From Leifsonia sp. Leaf336 (GTDB taxonomy: Bacteria > Actinomycetota > Actinomycetes > Actinomycetales > Microbacteriaceae): DNA of 64,000 nt. Below, in pieces: positions 43,191 through 54,828 of this stretch. The notes under the pieces were generated by a model. The model was given only the letters and a program-made list of their open reading frames with translations. It did no database searches and had not been told where the DNA came from. Every line of letters starts with the position of its first letter. The stretch's first letter is position 1. Both the position numbers and the translations under genes were made by a program. The DNA is taken from NCBI RefSeq assembly GCF_001423695.1, contig NZ_LMOZ01000001.1, positions 310,001 to 374,000 of the forward strand. Reading direction: 5' to 3'.

Positions 43191-43247
43191 CGAAGGGCAC
43201 GTAGACGCCCCTAAAACCCAGTTTTAGGGGCGTTTGCGTGCCCTTCG
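43191..43247. terminator. 57-bp two-tier palindrome after lysS
   Basis: Outer arms CGAAGGGCACG (43191-43201) and CGTGCCCTTCG (43237-43247) enclose, across 3-nt bulges, inner arms ACGCCCCTAAAAC (43205-43217) and GTTTTAGGGGCGT (43221-43233) around CCA. It can terminate lysS and the convergent gene. Its length and symmetry also suggest a repeat element. Confidence 0.75.
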
Positions 43248-43281
43248 ATGCGAGAGAGCGGCGGTGCGGGACACCGCCGCG

Positions 43282-44106
43282 TCAGCCGTGCTGGCGGAGG
43301 TGCGCCTGAGTGAGCGCCTCCATCTCCTCATCGCTGAGCTCGTCGAGCTTCTTGCCCTCGCGGCGGTCGAGCCGCATCCAGCGCACGAACAGCAGCACCA
43401 GCACCGGCACGTCGGCGACCTCGGCGATGAACCACAGGAAGTCGCCGGACAAGTGCTGGTCGTGCAGGGCGCTCGGGAACCAGAACGGCACGTTCCCGAC
43501 GACCGCAGGGGCGTGGTCCAGCACCGCGTCGTTGAGGCGCAGCAGGAGGCCGGGGATCGCGTCGAGGATCATCGCGACGAACGCGAGCAGGAACTCCACC
43601 GTGATGAAGAAGCTCGTTCGCAGCACCGAGTGGGCCGCGATCGGCAGCACCATGAGCAGTCCGGCGAGCGGGACGAGCACCGAGATCGTCCACTCCGACC
43701 AGGGGTTGTCGCGCAGCACGGCCGCGATCGGCGTCAGGAAGATCATGAACGCCACGCACGCGAACACCGTCGCGAAGATCGCGTTGCCGAACAGCCGCAC
43801 CGGGCGCGATCGCAGGAAGCGGTCGGTGCGGCGCTGCCCCGTCGCGCCGAGCGCGGCGCGGGCCAGCGCGATCGGCCTGCCGAGGCTGACGAGCCCGGGC
43901 ACGACGAAGAGCAGCAGCGCGATCCGGGTCGTGAACGCCCAGCGCAGCTCGTGACTCTCCGCGCCGAGGAATCCGAACGAGATCACCGCGTACGAACCGA
44001 GGCCGAGCACGAAGTACATGGCCGTCAAACGGGCCGGCCAGTGGTGACCGCGCCGGCGGAGCGACCGCACACCGCCGAGGTAGAGCACGGCCGCCGCGAC
44101 GAGCAC
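43282..44106 (-). CDS. CtaG-like cytochrome c oxidase assembly membrane protein
   Basis: A 274-residue polytopic protein (about seven helices) of the caa3-type CtaG family. Landmarks: YFVLGLGSYAVIS, MIFLTPIAAVLRDNPW, HSVLRTSFF and WFIAEVADVPVLVLLFVRWMRLD. GTG 44106 is the first start codon in this frame. Coding sequence plainly continues upstream (PPFLVFLTTWSFDPAAAIV) to a TAA near 44208 without a start. The true N-terminus may use a rare codon or be affected by a frameshift. Convergent with lysS. Confidence 0.78.
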   Translation of the reverse strand: MLVAAAVLYLGGVRSLRRRGHHWPARLTAMYFVLGLGSYAVISFGFLGAESHELRWAFTTRIALLLFVVPGLVSLGRPIALARAALGATGQRRTDRFLRSRPVRLFGNAIFATVFACVAFMIFLTPIAAVLRDNPWSEWTISVLVPLAGLLMVLPIAAHSVLRTSFFITVEFLLAFVAMILDAIPGLLLRLNDAVLDHAPAVVGNVPFWFPSALHDQHLSGDFLWFIAEVADVPVLVLLFVRWMRLDRREGKKLDELSDEEMEALTQAHLRQHG

Positions 44107-44236
44107 GATCGCGGCCGCCGGGTCGAACGACCACGTGGTGAGGAAGACGAGGAAGGGAGGCGTGGTACAGCTCCGGGAAAAGGTCGGCCAGAGGCGGGTC
44201 AGAACTTACATGTACGGGAGGTACCATTATCCCGCT

Positions 44237-44410
44237 ATGGGAGACATCATCGGTGGAATCGTCTGGGCGCTCGCCCCGACCGTGCTCGTCGGCCTGCTGT
44301 TCTGGCTGATCATGCGCGCGATCGTGCGCGCCGACCGCACCGAGCGCAAGGTCTACTCCCGCATGGAGGCTGAGGAGCGCGCCCGGCGCGGTCTCGCTCC
44401 CAAGAGCTAG
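44237..44410 (+). CDS. Small membrane protein, 57 residues
   Basis: A 57-residue protein with one membrane helix (about 4-28; IIGGIVWALAPTVLVGLLFWLIMRAI) and a basic amphipathic tail (RADRTERKVYSRMEAEERARRG). Such one-helix proteins are common between lysS and cls in Microbacteriaceae as I recall. The ATG has CATTAT six bases upstream, so the message may be leaderless. Function unknown. Confidence 0.8.
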   Translation: MGDIIGGIVWALAPTVLVGLLFWLIMRAIVRADRTERKVYSRMEAEERARRGLAPKS

Positions 44411-44480
44411 CGCCCGCTACGGTAGGCGTGAGAGGGCACTCATCCCAGTCCTCGACGCGAGAACGCCGGAGGGGGCCTGA

Positions 44481-45944
44481 ATGGACGCGGGTTTCCTGAC
44501 CACGACGATCGTGGTGGTGCTTCTGCTCGTCGACTTCGTCATCCGCGTCATCGCGATCATCGTCGTTCCGCGCAACCGCAAGCCCACCTCGGCGACGGCC
44601 TGGCTGCTGGCGATCTTCCTCATCCCGTACATCGGCGTGCTGTTCTTCCTGCTGATCGGCAGCTACAAGCTCCCCAAGAAGCGGCGCGAGAAGCAGGACG
44701 AGATCAACCGCTTCATCATCGACAGCACCGAGGGCATCGAGCGGGTGCGCCGCGACCACCCGTGGCCTCCGTGGCTGGAGTCGGTGGTCGAGCTCAACCG
44801 CAACCTGGGCGCCATGCCGCTCGTCGGCGGAAACCGTGCCAGGCTCATCGGGCACTACGACGAGTCGCTCGCGGCGATGACGGCCGCGATCGCCGACGCG
44901 AAGCGCTACGTGCACGTCGAGTTCTACATCCTCACGCTCGACAAGACCACCACGCCGTTCTTCGAGGCGATGGAGGCCGCGGTGAAGCGCGGCGTCGTCG
45001 TGCGCGTGCTGCTCGACCACATCGCGTCCCGGCGTACGCCGGACTACAAGGCCACCATCGAACGGCTGACGGCCATGGGCGCCAAGTGGCACCTGATGCT
45101 CCCGGTGCAGCCCTTCAAGGGGCGGTATCAGCGTCCCGACCTGCGCAACCACCGCAAGCTGCTCATCGTGGACGGCCGGGTGGGGTTCATGGGATCGCAG
45201 AACGTGATCGACCGCAGCTACAACAAGAAGTCGAACATCAAGCGCGGGCTCAAGTGGAAAGAGCTGCTCGTGCGGCTCGAGGGCCCGATCGTCGCCGGTC
45301 TGAACGCGATCTTCATCACCGACTGGTACAGCGAGACCGACGAGCTGCTCCGCCGCGAGACCGAGCCGATCACCGACGAGATCGACCCGGACGAGCTGGA
45401 TGCGCAGGTCGTCCCCTCCGGGCCCGGGTTCGCGGGCGAGAACAACCTCCGGCTTTTCCTCGCGCTGCTCTACTACGCGCAGGAGCGCATCGTCATCACG
45501 TCGCCGTACTTCGTGCCGGACGAGGCGATGCTCACCGCCATCACCACCGCGACCCAGCGCGGCATCGCCGTCGAGCTGTTCGTCTCCGAGATCGGCGACC
45601 AGGCGCTCGTCTACCACGCCCAGCGCTCGTACTACGAGGCGCTGCTGCGTGCGGGCGTGCGCATCTGGATGTACAAGGCGCCGTACATCCTCCATGCCAA
45701 GCACTTCACGATCGACGACGACGTCGCCGTGATCGGGTCGAGCAACATGGACATGCGCTCGTTCCTGCTCAACATGGAGGTCTCGCTGATGGTGCGCGGC
45801 CGCTCGTTCGTGGAGGCGATGCGCGAGGTGGAGGACGGCTACCGCCGCGACAGCCGCGAGCTCACCCTCGAGGAGTGGATGCGCCAGCCGCTGCGCTCGA
45901 CCGTCCTCGACAACCTCGCCCGCCTGACGTCGGCCCTGCAGTAG
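44481..45944 (+). CDS. cls: Cardiolipin synthase
   Basis: A 487-residue membrane phospholipase-D-type enzyme that joins phosphatidylglycerol units. Two N-terminal helices (about 6-28 and 36-58) precede two HKD sites: HRKLLIVD starting at residue 224 and HAKHFTID at 405, each followed by G-S-x-N. It acts at the inner membrane face. GCCTG after GGAGGGG is the likely ribosome site. Confidence 0.95.
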   Translation: MDAGFLTTTIVVVLLLVDFVIRVIAIIVVPRNRKPTSATAWLLAIFLIPYIGVLFFLLIGSYKLPKKRREKQDEINRFIIDSTEGIERVRRDHPWPPWLESVVELNRNLGAMPLVGGNRARLIGHYDESLAAMTAAIADAKRYVHVEFYILTLDKTTTPFFEAMEAAVKRGVVVRVLLDHIASRRTPDYKATIERLTAMGAKWHLMLPVQPFKGRYQRPDLRNHRKLLIVDGRVGFMGSQNVIDRSYNKKSNIKRGLKWKELLVRLEGPIVAGLNAIFITDWYSETDELLRRETEPITDEIDPDELDAQVVPSGPGFAGENNLRLFLALLYYAQERIVITSPYFVPDEAMLTAITTATQRGIAVELFVSEIGDQALVYHAQRSYYEALLRAGVRIWMYKAPYILHAKHFTIDDDVAVIGSSNMDMRSFLLNMEVSLMVRGRSFVEAMREVEDGYRRDSRELTLEEWMRQPLRSTVLDNLARLTSALQ

Positions 45945-45965
45945 AGCGTCGCCGCCCCCAACCGG

Positions 45966-46949
45966 CTAGCCGCGGGGCTTCAGCCGCACCGTCGGCAGCA
46001 CCGGCGCCGGCAGGGCCGCGCCGTCGAAGCCGCGCACGGTCCCGAACCGGCCGTCCGGGTCCTCGCCGTCGATCACGTCGCGCTGCCATTCGGCGCGGGC
46101 CGCGACGACGTCCTCGTGGCTGCCGCCGATGAAGTTCCACCACATCACGATCTCCTCGCCCAGCGGCTCGCCGCCGAGCAGCAGGAGGCGCGCCGGGCTG
46201 TCCGCACCGGCCGCGACCTCCAGCGCATCGCGGCCGGGGCACAGGTAGGCGAGGTGCGCGAGCGGCACCGGGGAGCCGTCGACCGTCACGTCCCCCGCAT
46301 CGACGAGCACTCCGTGCTCGAACGACGGATCGAGCGGCACAGTGACGCGCGCTCCCGCCGGCACGAGCAGCTCGGCGCCCACCAGCGGCGAGAACACGGT
46401 CGCGGAGGTGCCGCTGCCCGCGAGCCCCCCGACGAACGTCCGCACGGTCGCCTTCCCGAGCATCGACGCCACAGGGACGTGGTGCTCGAAAAAGGGCGCC
46501 ACGTCGCGGGAGGCGCTCGGCAGCGCCACCCACAGCTGCACGCCGTGCAGGCGCTGCGTCCCGGGTGTGGACACCTCCGAGTGGCTGATCCCGCGCCCGG
46601 CCGTCATCAGATTGAGCTCGCCCGGCCGCACCAGCGCGTGGCTGCCGACGCTGTCGCGGTGGTCGATCTCGCCCTCGAACAGCCAGCTCACGGTCTGGAG
46701 GCCGGTGTGCGGATGCGGCGGCACCTGCATCCCCCCGGTCGCCGACACGTCGTCCGGCCCGTAATGGTCGACGAAGCACCAACCGCCGATCAGCGAGCGG
46801 CGGCGCTGGGGGAGGGTGCGCCTCACGGTCATCGCGCGGGGGCCGCCGAGCGGCACCTCCCTCGGCTCGAGGATCTCCACCCGGGCGTCGTCGACCACCG
46901 CGTCGTCGCCGACCAGGACCTCCACCGGGTCGCGTTCGAGGTTGCTCAT
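45966..46949 (-). CDS. Pirin family protein
   Basis: A 327-residue two-domain cupin. The iron site motif HPHTGLQTVSWLFEGEIDHRDS lies around 78-99, and the C-terminal pirin domain spans about 190-300. Bacterial pirins include quercetin dioxygenases and redox sensors; no specific role can be assigned. It is convergent with cls and divergent from the lipoprotein at 47024. Confidence 0.92.
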   Translation of the reverse strand: MSNLERDPVEVLVGDDAVVDDARVEILEPREVPLGGPRAMTVRRTLPQRRRSLIGGWCFVDHYGPDDVSATGGMQVPPHPHTGLQTVSWLFEGEIDHRDSVGSHALVRPGELNLMTAGRGISHSEVSTPGTQRLHGVQLWVALPSASRDVAPFFEHHVPVASMLGKATVRTFVGGLAGSGTSATVFSPLVGAELLVPAGARVTVPLDPSFEHGVLVDAGDVTVDGSPVPLAHLAYLCPGRDALEVAAGADSPARLLLLGGEPLGEEIVMWWNFIGGSHEDVVAARAEWQRDVIDGEDPDGRFGTVRGFDGAALPAPVLPTVRLKPRG

Positions 46950-47023
46950 AGCGGCATCCTAGGCTCCCGCGCGCCCCGCGCCGGCCCCCCGAAAACACAT
47001 CCGGAGGCACCTAGAATGAGCGC

Positions 47024-47446
47024 GTGAACCGAGCAGCGCGCCCTCTGACCTCCTTCATCGCCGTCGCCGCCGCAGCACTGCTGCTCGCCGGCTGCTCGAG
47101 CACGCAGGTGAAGCCCGTCAGCGATTACGCGGGTGAACCGAAGGGCGTCGAAGCGCCGGCCAGCAGCGCGGGAGGCGCCTCCTGGGCGACCTGGATGCAG
47201 AGCGGCAAGCAGTTCGGGATCGTCCTCTACGGCAGCTCCACCTGCCCGCCGACCGTGCAGTCGGTCAAGGTCGTGGCCTCCAACCAGCTGGAGGCCATGC
47301 TCGCCCCCGCGTCCGGCGGGGTCTGCACGCACGACCTGGTGCCGCACACCACCGCGTTCGCGAGGCCGAGCGGCGTGACCACGACCTCGGACGTGACGGT
47401 CAAGCTGCCCGACACGACTCTCACCATCCCGGCCCTGCGCGGCTGA
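47024..47446 (+). CDS. Small lipoprotein of unknown function
   Basis: A 140-residue lipoprotein with signal peptide and lipobox LLAGC (Cys about 24). The body is beta-rich, with Cys residues in STCPPT and GVCTHD that may form a disulphide. GTG 47024 stands six bases after TAGAAT, a leaderless start. No family recognised. Confidence 0.82.
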   Translation: MNRAARPLTSFIAVAAAALLLAGCSSTQVKPVSDYAGEPKGVEAPASSAGGASWATWMQSGKQFGIVLYGSSTCPPTVQSVKVVASNQLEAMLAPASGGVCTHDLVPHTTAFARPSGVTTTSDVTVKLPDTTLTIPALRG

Positions 47447-47480
47447 CCGGGAGGCCGCCCGCGCGCACGACGCGGACGTG

Positions 47481-47494
47481 CGCCTCCAGCGAAC
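47481..47494. promoter_or_regulatory. Possible ClgR box before clpC
   Basis: CGCCTCCAGCGAAC agrees with the known actinobacterial ClgR core CGC-N5-GCG-AAC at most positions, 80 bp before clpC. In corynebacteria and streptomycetes ClgR activates clp genes. Confidence 0.35.
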
Positions 47495-47573
47495 ATGACT
47501 CCGCAGCCCGGCGACCCGCGGTTACCCTCGATGTATCGATACCGACCCTGCAACGGTGTCGAGAGGAGTAGAG

Positions 47574-50096
<2,523 letters not shown>

Positions 50097-50109
50097 CCCA
50101 CTCGGCACC

Positions 50110-50143
50110 AGGGCCGGCCTCCGCGCACGCGGGGGCCGGCCCT
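50110..50143 (+). terminator. Terminator after clpC
   Basis: AGGGCCGGCC (50110-50119) pairs with GGCCGGCCCT (50134-50143), with inner CGCG/CGCG pairing; TT follows. Confidence 0.75.
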
Positions 50144-50174
50144 TCGTCGTGCTCGGGGTCGGTAGGGTTGGAGG

Positions 50175-50690
50175 GTGAGTGGTGACGGCAGCGCGTATGT
50201 GGTTCGGAGGGCGCGTACGAGCGACGTTCCCGGCATCCAGAAGCTTGTCGAGCCGCTCGTGCAGCGACGCATCCTGCTCGGCAAGGAGGCCGTGACCTTC
50301 TACGAGTCGGTGCAGGAGTTCCGCGTCGCCGAGACCGCCGAGGGCGAGCTGATCGGCTGCGGCGCCCTCCACGTGATGTGGAGCGACCTGGCCGAGGTGC
50401 GCACCCTCGCCGTCGCCGACCCATGGCTCGGCCGCGGGGTCGGCCGCGCCCTCCTCGCCCGCCTGGAGGGCGACGCGCGCGAGCTGGGGCTCAGCCGGCT
50501 GTTCTGCCTGACGTTCGAGGTGCCCTTCTTCCAGCGCAACGGCTTCGAAGACATGGGAACGGAGACGGTCGACCCGACGCTGTACGCCGAACTCGTCCGC
50601 TCCACCGATGAGGGCGTCGCCGAGTTCCTCGATCTGGCCCGCGTGAAGCCCAACACCCTGGGAAACACGCGCATGTTGAAGCACCTCTGA
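50175..50690 (+). CDS. GNAT acetyltransferase, short NAGS-like
   Basis: A 171-residue GNAT enzyme close in plan to the actinobacterial stand-alone amino-acid N-acetyltransferase (Rv2747 type). VRRARTSDVPGIQKLVEPLVQRRILL at the start, VRTLAVADPWLGRGVGRALL for acetyl-CoA, and CLTFEVPFFQRNGFE. It probably makes N-acetylglutamate for arginine synthesis. GTG 50175 lies six bases after TAGGGT, so it is leaderless. The assignment to NAGS is good but not certain. Confidence 0.8.
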   Translation: MSGDGSAYVVRRARTSDVPGIQKLVEPLVQRRILLGKEAVTFYESVQEFRVAETAEGELIGCGALHVMWSDLAEVRTLAVADPWLGRGVGRALLARLEGDARELGLSRLFCLTFEVPFFQRNGFEDMGTETVDPTLYAELVRSTDEGVAEFLDLARVKPNTLGNTRMLKHL

Positions 50691-50735
50691 GCGCGCCTGC
50701 GTCGGCGTGTCGCACGTCGGGGCTAACCTTCGGGC

Positions 50736-51371
50736 ATGTCGACGTTCAAGCGCCCTGTCGGCCCTCAGCCGAGCAGCGTCTACTGGCGCCGGAGGCTCAT
50801 CGTCCTGATCGGCCTCGTCGCCGTGATCGTCGCGGTCGTGCTCATCGTGGTGCGGCCCGGTTCGTCGAGCGGCGAGCCCGCGAAGGCCCCGGTCAGCACG
50901 AACTCGTCGACGCCGGCTCCGGCCGCGGCGACCAGCATCCCGACCTCCAGCGCGAGCGCGAGCGGCCAGGAGTGCAAGCCGACCGACGTCAAGGTGGAGG
51001 CCGTCACCGACGCCGCCCAGTACGCGGCCGCGCAGCTGCCGCAGCTCTCGGTCGCGCTGACCAACACGGGTTCGTCCGCGTGCGTCATCGACGCGGGCAC
51101 GTCGCAGCAGGTCTTCACCATCACGAGCGGCTCGGAGGTCTACTGGAAGTCGACGGACTGCCAGGCCTCCAAGGTCGACGCGCAGGTGCTCCTGCAGCCC
51201 GGCAAGACCATCTCGTCGCAGACGCCGATCACCTGGGACCGCACGCGATCCGACCCGGCCACGTGCCAGGCGCAGCGGCAGCAGGTTCCCGCGGGAGGCG
51301 CGTCGTATCACCTACAGGTGTCGGTCGCGGGCATCACGTCGCCGACGACCAAGCAGTTCATCCTGCAGTGA
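50736..51371 (+). CDS. Membrane-anchored extracytoplasmic protein of unknown function
   Basis: A 211-residue protein: a short cytoplasmic tail, one helix (about 19-42), a Ser/Thr/Pro/Ala-rich linker (about 45-80) and a beta-rich outer domain with four cysteines. The domain pattern (LTNTGSSACVID, WKSTDCQAS, ATCQAQR) resembles DUF4232-like immunoglobulin folds. ATG 50736 is six bases after TAACCT, again leaderless. Confidence 0.75.
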   Translation: MSTFKRPVGPQPSSVYWRRRLIVLIGLVAVIVAVVLIVVRPGSSSGEPAKAPVSTNSSTPAPAAATSIPTSSASASGQECKPTDVKVEAVTDAAQYAAAQLPQLSVALTNTGSSACVIDAGTSQQVFTITSGSEVYWKSTDCQASKVDAQVLLQPGKTISSQTPITWDRTRSDPATCQAQRQQVPAGGASYHLQVSVAGITSPTTKQFILQ

Positions 51372-51495
51372 CGCTTCTCCTCCACAGCGCGGCCTGAAGG
51401 CCCTTCTCCACGAGTTCCGCGATCCTCCGGCGAGTGACGGTGGCCGCCCGTAGTGTGGGAGGCGCCGGATCGACCGGCCCGACCGAGGAGGTGCC

Positions 51496-52857
51496 GTGGC
51501 TAAAGCCGCTGTGTCGTACCGCTGCACCGAGTGCGGCTGGACGACCGTCAAGTGGGTCGGGCGTTGCGGCGAATGTCAGGAGTGGGGCACGGTGGCAGAG
51601 GCGGCGGCGCGCACAGGGGTGCTGCGTTCGCTGACGCCGGTGAACGTGGGCGCCGACCGCGCTGCGCGGTCGATCACCGAGATCGGCATGGAGCCGGCGC
51701 GGCGGCGGCCGAGCGGCATCGGCGAGTTCGACCGCGTGCTCGGCGGGGGCATCGTGCCCGGCGCGGCGATCCTGCTGAGCGGGGAGCCCGGGGTCGGCAA
51801 GTCGACTCTGCTGCTCGAGGTGGCCTCCCGCGCTGCGCGCGAGGGCCGGCCGGTGCTCTACGTGAGCGCGGAGGAGTCGGTGAGCCAGGTGCGCATGCGC
51901 GCCGAGCGCACGGGCGCCCTCCACGATCAGCTGTTCCTCGCCGCCGAGACCGACCTGGCGACCATCGTCGGGCAGATCGACGCGGTGCGGCCCTCCCTGG
52001 TGATCGTCGACTCGGTGCAGACCGTGTCGAGCAGCTCGGGCGAGGGAATCGCCGGAGGCCCCAGCCAGGTGCGTGAGGTGGCGAGCACGCTCATCCGCGT
52101 GGCCAAGGAGCGCGACCTGCCCGTGCTGATCGTCGGGCACGTCACCAAAGACGGCTCGATCGCCGGCCCGCGGCTGCTCGAGCACCTGGTCGACGTCGTG
52201 TGCCAGTTCGAGGGCGACCGTCAGACGGCGCTCCGCTTCGTGCGAGCGCTGAAGAACCGGTTCGGGCCGACCGACGAGGTGGGCTGTTTCGAGATGGCCG
52301 GCGACGGCATCGCCGAGGTGCCCGACCCGAGCGGCCTCTTCCTCAGCCGCACGACGACTCCGGTCTCCGGCACCTGCGTCACGGTGGCGATGGAGGGCAG
52401 GCGTCCGCTGCCGGTGGAGGTGCAGGCCCTGGTCGTGGCGACCACCGCGCCCAATCCGCGGCGGGTGACCAACGGCGTCGACTCCTCCCGCGTCGCGATG
52501 CTGCTCGCCGTGCTGGAGCGCCGCGCCGGCATCCGTCTCGGCGACAAGGATGTCTACGTCTCGACCGTCGGCGGGGTGCGGCTCGCCGAGCCCGGCGCCG
52601 ACCTCGCCATCGCTCTGGCGGTGGCGTCGGCCGCGAGCGACCGCGCCATCCCGCACACGCTCGCGGCTTTCGGTGAGATCAGCCTCGCCGGCGAGATCCG
52701 ACCCGTCACCAGCGGCAAGCAGCGCACCGCCGAGGCGGCCCGGCTCGGCTTCACCACCCGCATCGACGAGCGCAGCGCCACCGTGCGCGAGGCTCTCCGC
52801 GTCGCCTTCTCGGCGGCTGCCACCCCCCGCGAGCGGGAGCTCGACGCCGCGTTCTGA
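51496..52857 (+). CDS. radA: DNA repair protein RadA
   Basis: A 453-residue RecA-like protein that helps branch migration in recombination. Zinc ribbon Cys10, 13, 24, 27; Walker A GEPGVGKST (96-104); the RadA-specific KNRFG (253-257); and a Lon-like C-terminal domain (about 290-450). GTG 51496 with GAGGAG upstream. The preceding gene shares the strand at 125 bp. Confidence 0.96.
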   Translation: MAKAAVSYRCTECGWTTVKWVGRCGECQEWGTVAEAAARTGVLRSLTPVNVGADRAARSITEIGMEPARRRPSGIGEFDRVLGGGIVPGAAILLSGEPGVGKSTLLLEVASRAAREGRPVLYVSAEESVSQVRMRAERTGALHDQLFLAAETDLATIVGQIDAVRPSLVIVDSVQTVSSSSGEGIAGGPSQVREVASTLIRVAKERDLPVLIVGHVTKDGSIAGPRLLEHLVDVVCQFEGDRQTALRFVRALKNRFGPTDEVGCFEMAGDGIAEVPDPSGLFLSRTTTPVSGTCVTVAMEGRRPLPVEVQALVVATTAPNPRRVTNGVDSSRVAMLLAVLERRAGIRLGDKDVYVSTVGGVRLAEPGADLAIALAVASAASDRAIPHTLAAFGEISLAGEIRPVTSGKQRTAEAARLGFTTRIDERSATVREALRVAFSAAATPRERELDAAF

Positions 52858-52878
52858 GCGTCGCCCGTCGTCGCCGGG

Positions 52879-52962
52879 AACGGAGGAGAAATCGCCGCGA
52901 CCGCGTCCGATCTCCTCCCGAAGCCTTCGGCCCACGGCGCGTCGCACCGGATCTCCTCCGTT
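52879..52962. repeat. Long inverted repeat between radA and the hydrolase
   Basis: AACGGAGGAGA (52879-52889) and TCTCCTCCGTT (52952-52962) are exact complements 62 bp apart. Partly complementary GCGAC/GTCGC segments lie inside, and a further GATCTCCTCC copy is at 52909. It may be a terminator or a dispersed repeat. Confidence 0.5.
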
Positions 52963-53018
52963 ACCGTCGCGCGCGGGATGGGGTACTGCGTGTCGGCTGT
53001 GCGGAGCACAATGACGGC

Positions 53019-53942
53019 ATGGCCAACCTGACCTTCACCCTCCGTTCTGGCCGGCGCGTCGGCGTGACCACCCTCGGCGACCCCGTCGCAGAACGCGTCG
53101 TCGTGTTCTGCCATCCGGCGCCGGGTTCGTCGGTGTTCGATCCCGACCCCGACGAGTCGGCGAACCGCGACGTCCACATCGTGTCGCTGGATCGCCCGGG
53201 CTACGGCTCCAGCGACCCGTGGCCGTTCGGCACCTGGCCCAGCATCGTCCGCGCCGCGGACGACATCGCCGAGTACATCCGTGACATGAAGCGTTTCGAG
53301 GGTCCGATCGGCGTCCACCGGCCGCCGACCATCGGCATCGCGGGCTGGTCGGCCGGCGGCCGCGTGGCGCTCGCCTTCGCGGCACGCCATCCCGACCTCG
53401 TCGACCGGGTCGCAGTGGTCGCGACGCCGGCGCCGAACGAGCACGTGCAGTGGATCCCACCCGAGCTGCAGAAGCTCTCGGACGAGCTGGGCCACCAGCC
53501 GCCGGACGTCGCGTTGAGTCGGCTGTCCGGGATGATGCAGGGGCAGGCGGACGCCGTCAACGCTGCCGACGGTGAGGGCGCGGTTCCGCTCGACCTGCTG
53601 GGCGCGGGGCCGGCGGACGCCGGGGCGTTGCAGCGCCCCGGCCTCCACGACCGGCTCGGCCGAATGCTGATCGATGCGTTCCGGCAGGGACCCGTCGGCG
53701 TCGCCGGCGACGTGCTCAGCTACACCGCGCAGCCCTGGGGCTTCGACCCGGGAGACGTGCAGGCCAAGACGCTCATCATCGGCGGTCAGGCCGACCCGAT
53801 CGCGGGGAACGCGCACGCCGCCTGGTATCAGAAGGCGATCCCGGATGCGGGGATGGAGATGGTTCCCGGCGTCGGCCACCTGGTCATCGCGCAGGCGTGG
53901 GGTCGCGTGCTGTCGCACCTCGCGCCGGGCACCAAGTCGTGA
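53019..53942 (+). CDS. Alpha/beta hydrolase
   Basis: A 307-residue alpha/beta hydrolase with nucleophile elbow GWSAGG (Ser about 114), oxyanion strand FCHPAPGSSV, and a catalytic His near the end (GVGHLVIA). Asp is likely in GGQADPIAG. It has no signal peptide. Substrate unknown; esterase or epoxide-hydrolase-like activities are possible. Confidence 0.87.
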   Translation: MANLTFTLRSGRRVGVTTLGDPVAERVVVFCHPAPGSSVFDPDPDESANRDVHIVSLDRPGYGSSDPWPFGTWPSIVRAADDIAEYIRDMKRFEGPIGVHRPPTIGIAGWSAGGRVALAFAARHPDLVDRVAVVATPAPNEHVQWIPPELQKLSDELGHQPPDVALSRLSGMMQGQADAVNAADGEGAVPLDLLGAGPADAGALQRPGLHDRLGRMLIDAFRQGPVGVAGDVLSYTAQPWGFDPGDVQAKTLIIGGQADPIAGNAHAAWYQKAIPDAGMEMVPGVGHLVIAQAWGRVLSHLAPGTKS

Positions 53943-53952
53943 GGCGGAGCGG

Positions 53953-54726
53953 TCAGGCGTCGACGGGAGGACGCCTCGGGAATTTCGTCGTGGCCCGCTC
54001 GAGCACCGCGGGGAGGAAAGCCGACGCCCATACCCGGTAGCCGTGATCGTTGGGATGGAACCAGTCCTCCGCGAACTGGGTGATCGCCCCGCGGATCCCC
54101 TCCCGGCGCATGGCTTCGTGGAGTGGCACCACCGTCAGCCCGCGTTCGCCGGCCTCGTCGCGGAGGATCGTGTTCGCGACGGCGACCTTCCTCTCGTTGG
54201 CGGGGAAGTAGAAGTAGGGCAGGTCGGCCACCACGGCGTCGGAGGGCACGGCATCCAGAACTCCCCGGATACCCTCCCGGAACCGGTCGGCGTCGAAGTC
54301 GGCGATGTCGTTCGCGCCGATGGACACGGTCACCAGGTCGGGCTCGTACCCGGCGAACCGCGGAAGCTGGTCGGCGACCGCGAGCGCGACCGTCGCCCCT
54401 GACACCGACAGGTTGACCACGCGGACGCTGCGCCCGGTCGCGGCGCGGATGTGGTCGGCGATGATGCCGACGTAGCTGTTGCGCGGCACGGACGCGCCGA
54501 TGCCCTGCGCCGCGCTGTCGCCGATCGCAACGTAGAGGATCTCGCCCTCGGTGTGCGCGTGCTCCCGCCACCAGGCCGAATGGACCGGAAGTGTCTGATT
54601 GATGCGCTCCCGACCGGCCTCCAGCCGCGCCTGATGCTGGGCGAGCCCCGCCCGAACGGCGGCCGTCGTCGCAGTCGCGACGGCGAGGGCGCCGCTCACC
54701 CACAAAGCCGGTTTCAGGAACCCCAT
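53953..54726 (-). CDS. SGNH/GDSL hydrolase
   Basis: A 257-residue protein with an N-terminal hydrophobic anchor or signal (about 5-25) and an SGNH hydrolase domain: GDSAAQG (block I, Ser), NLSVSG (block II), GANDI (block III) and DWFHPND (block V, Asp-His). It probably acts outside the membrane as an esterase. ATG 54726 is chosen because upstream sequence is intergenic and tRNA-proximal. Confidence 0.9.
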   Translation of the reverse strand: MGFLKPALWVSGALAVATATTAAVRAGLAQHQARLEAGRERINQTLPVHSAWWREHAHTEGEILYVAIGDSAAQGIGASVPRNSYVGIIADHIRAATGRSVRVVNLSVSGATVALAVADQLPRFAGYEPDLVTVSIGANDIADFDADRFREGIRGVLDAVPSDAVVADLPYFYFPANERKVAVANTILRDEAGERGLTVVPLHEAMRREGIRGAITQFAEDWFHPNDHGYRVWASAFLPAVLERATTKFPRRPPVDA

Positions 54727-54828
54727 CCCCGCAGCGTACCCCGCTGTTTCGCGGCCCGGCTGGGGGTCGCCCGCACGCGCCACCCGCTCGATTGGCGACC
54801 TCGCCGCCGTTCCAGTAAACTCGCCTGC

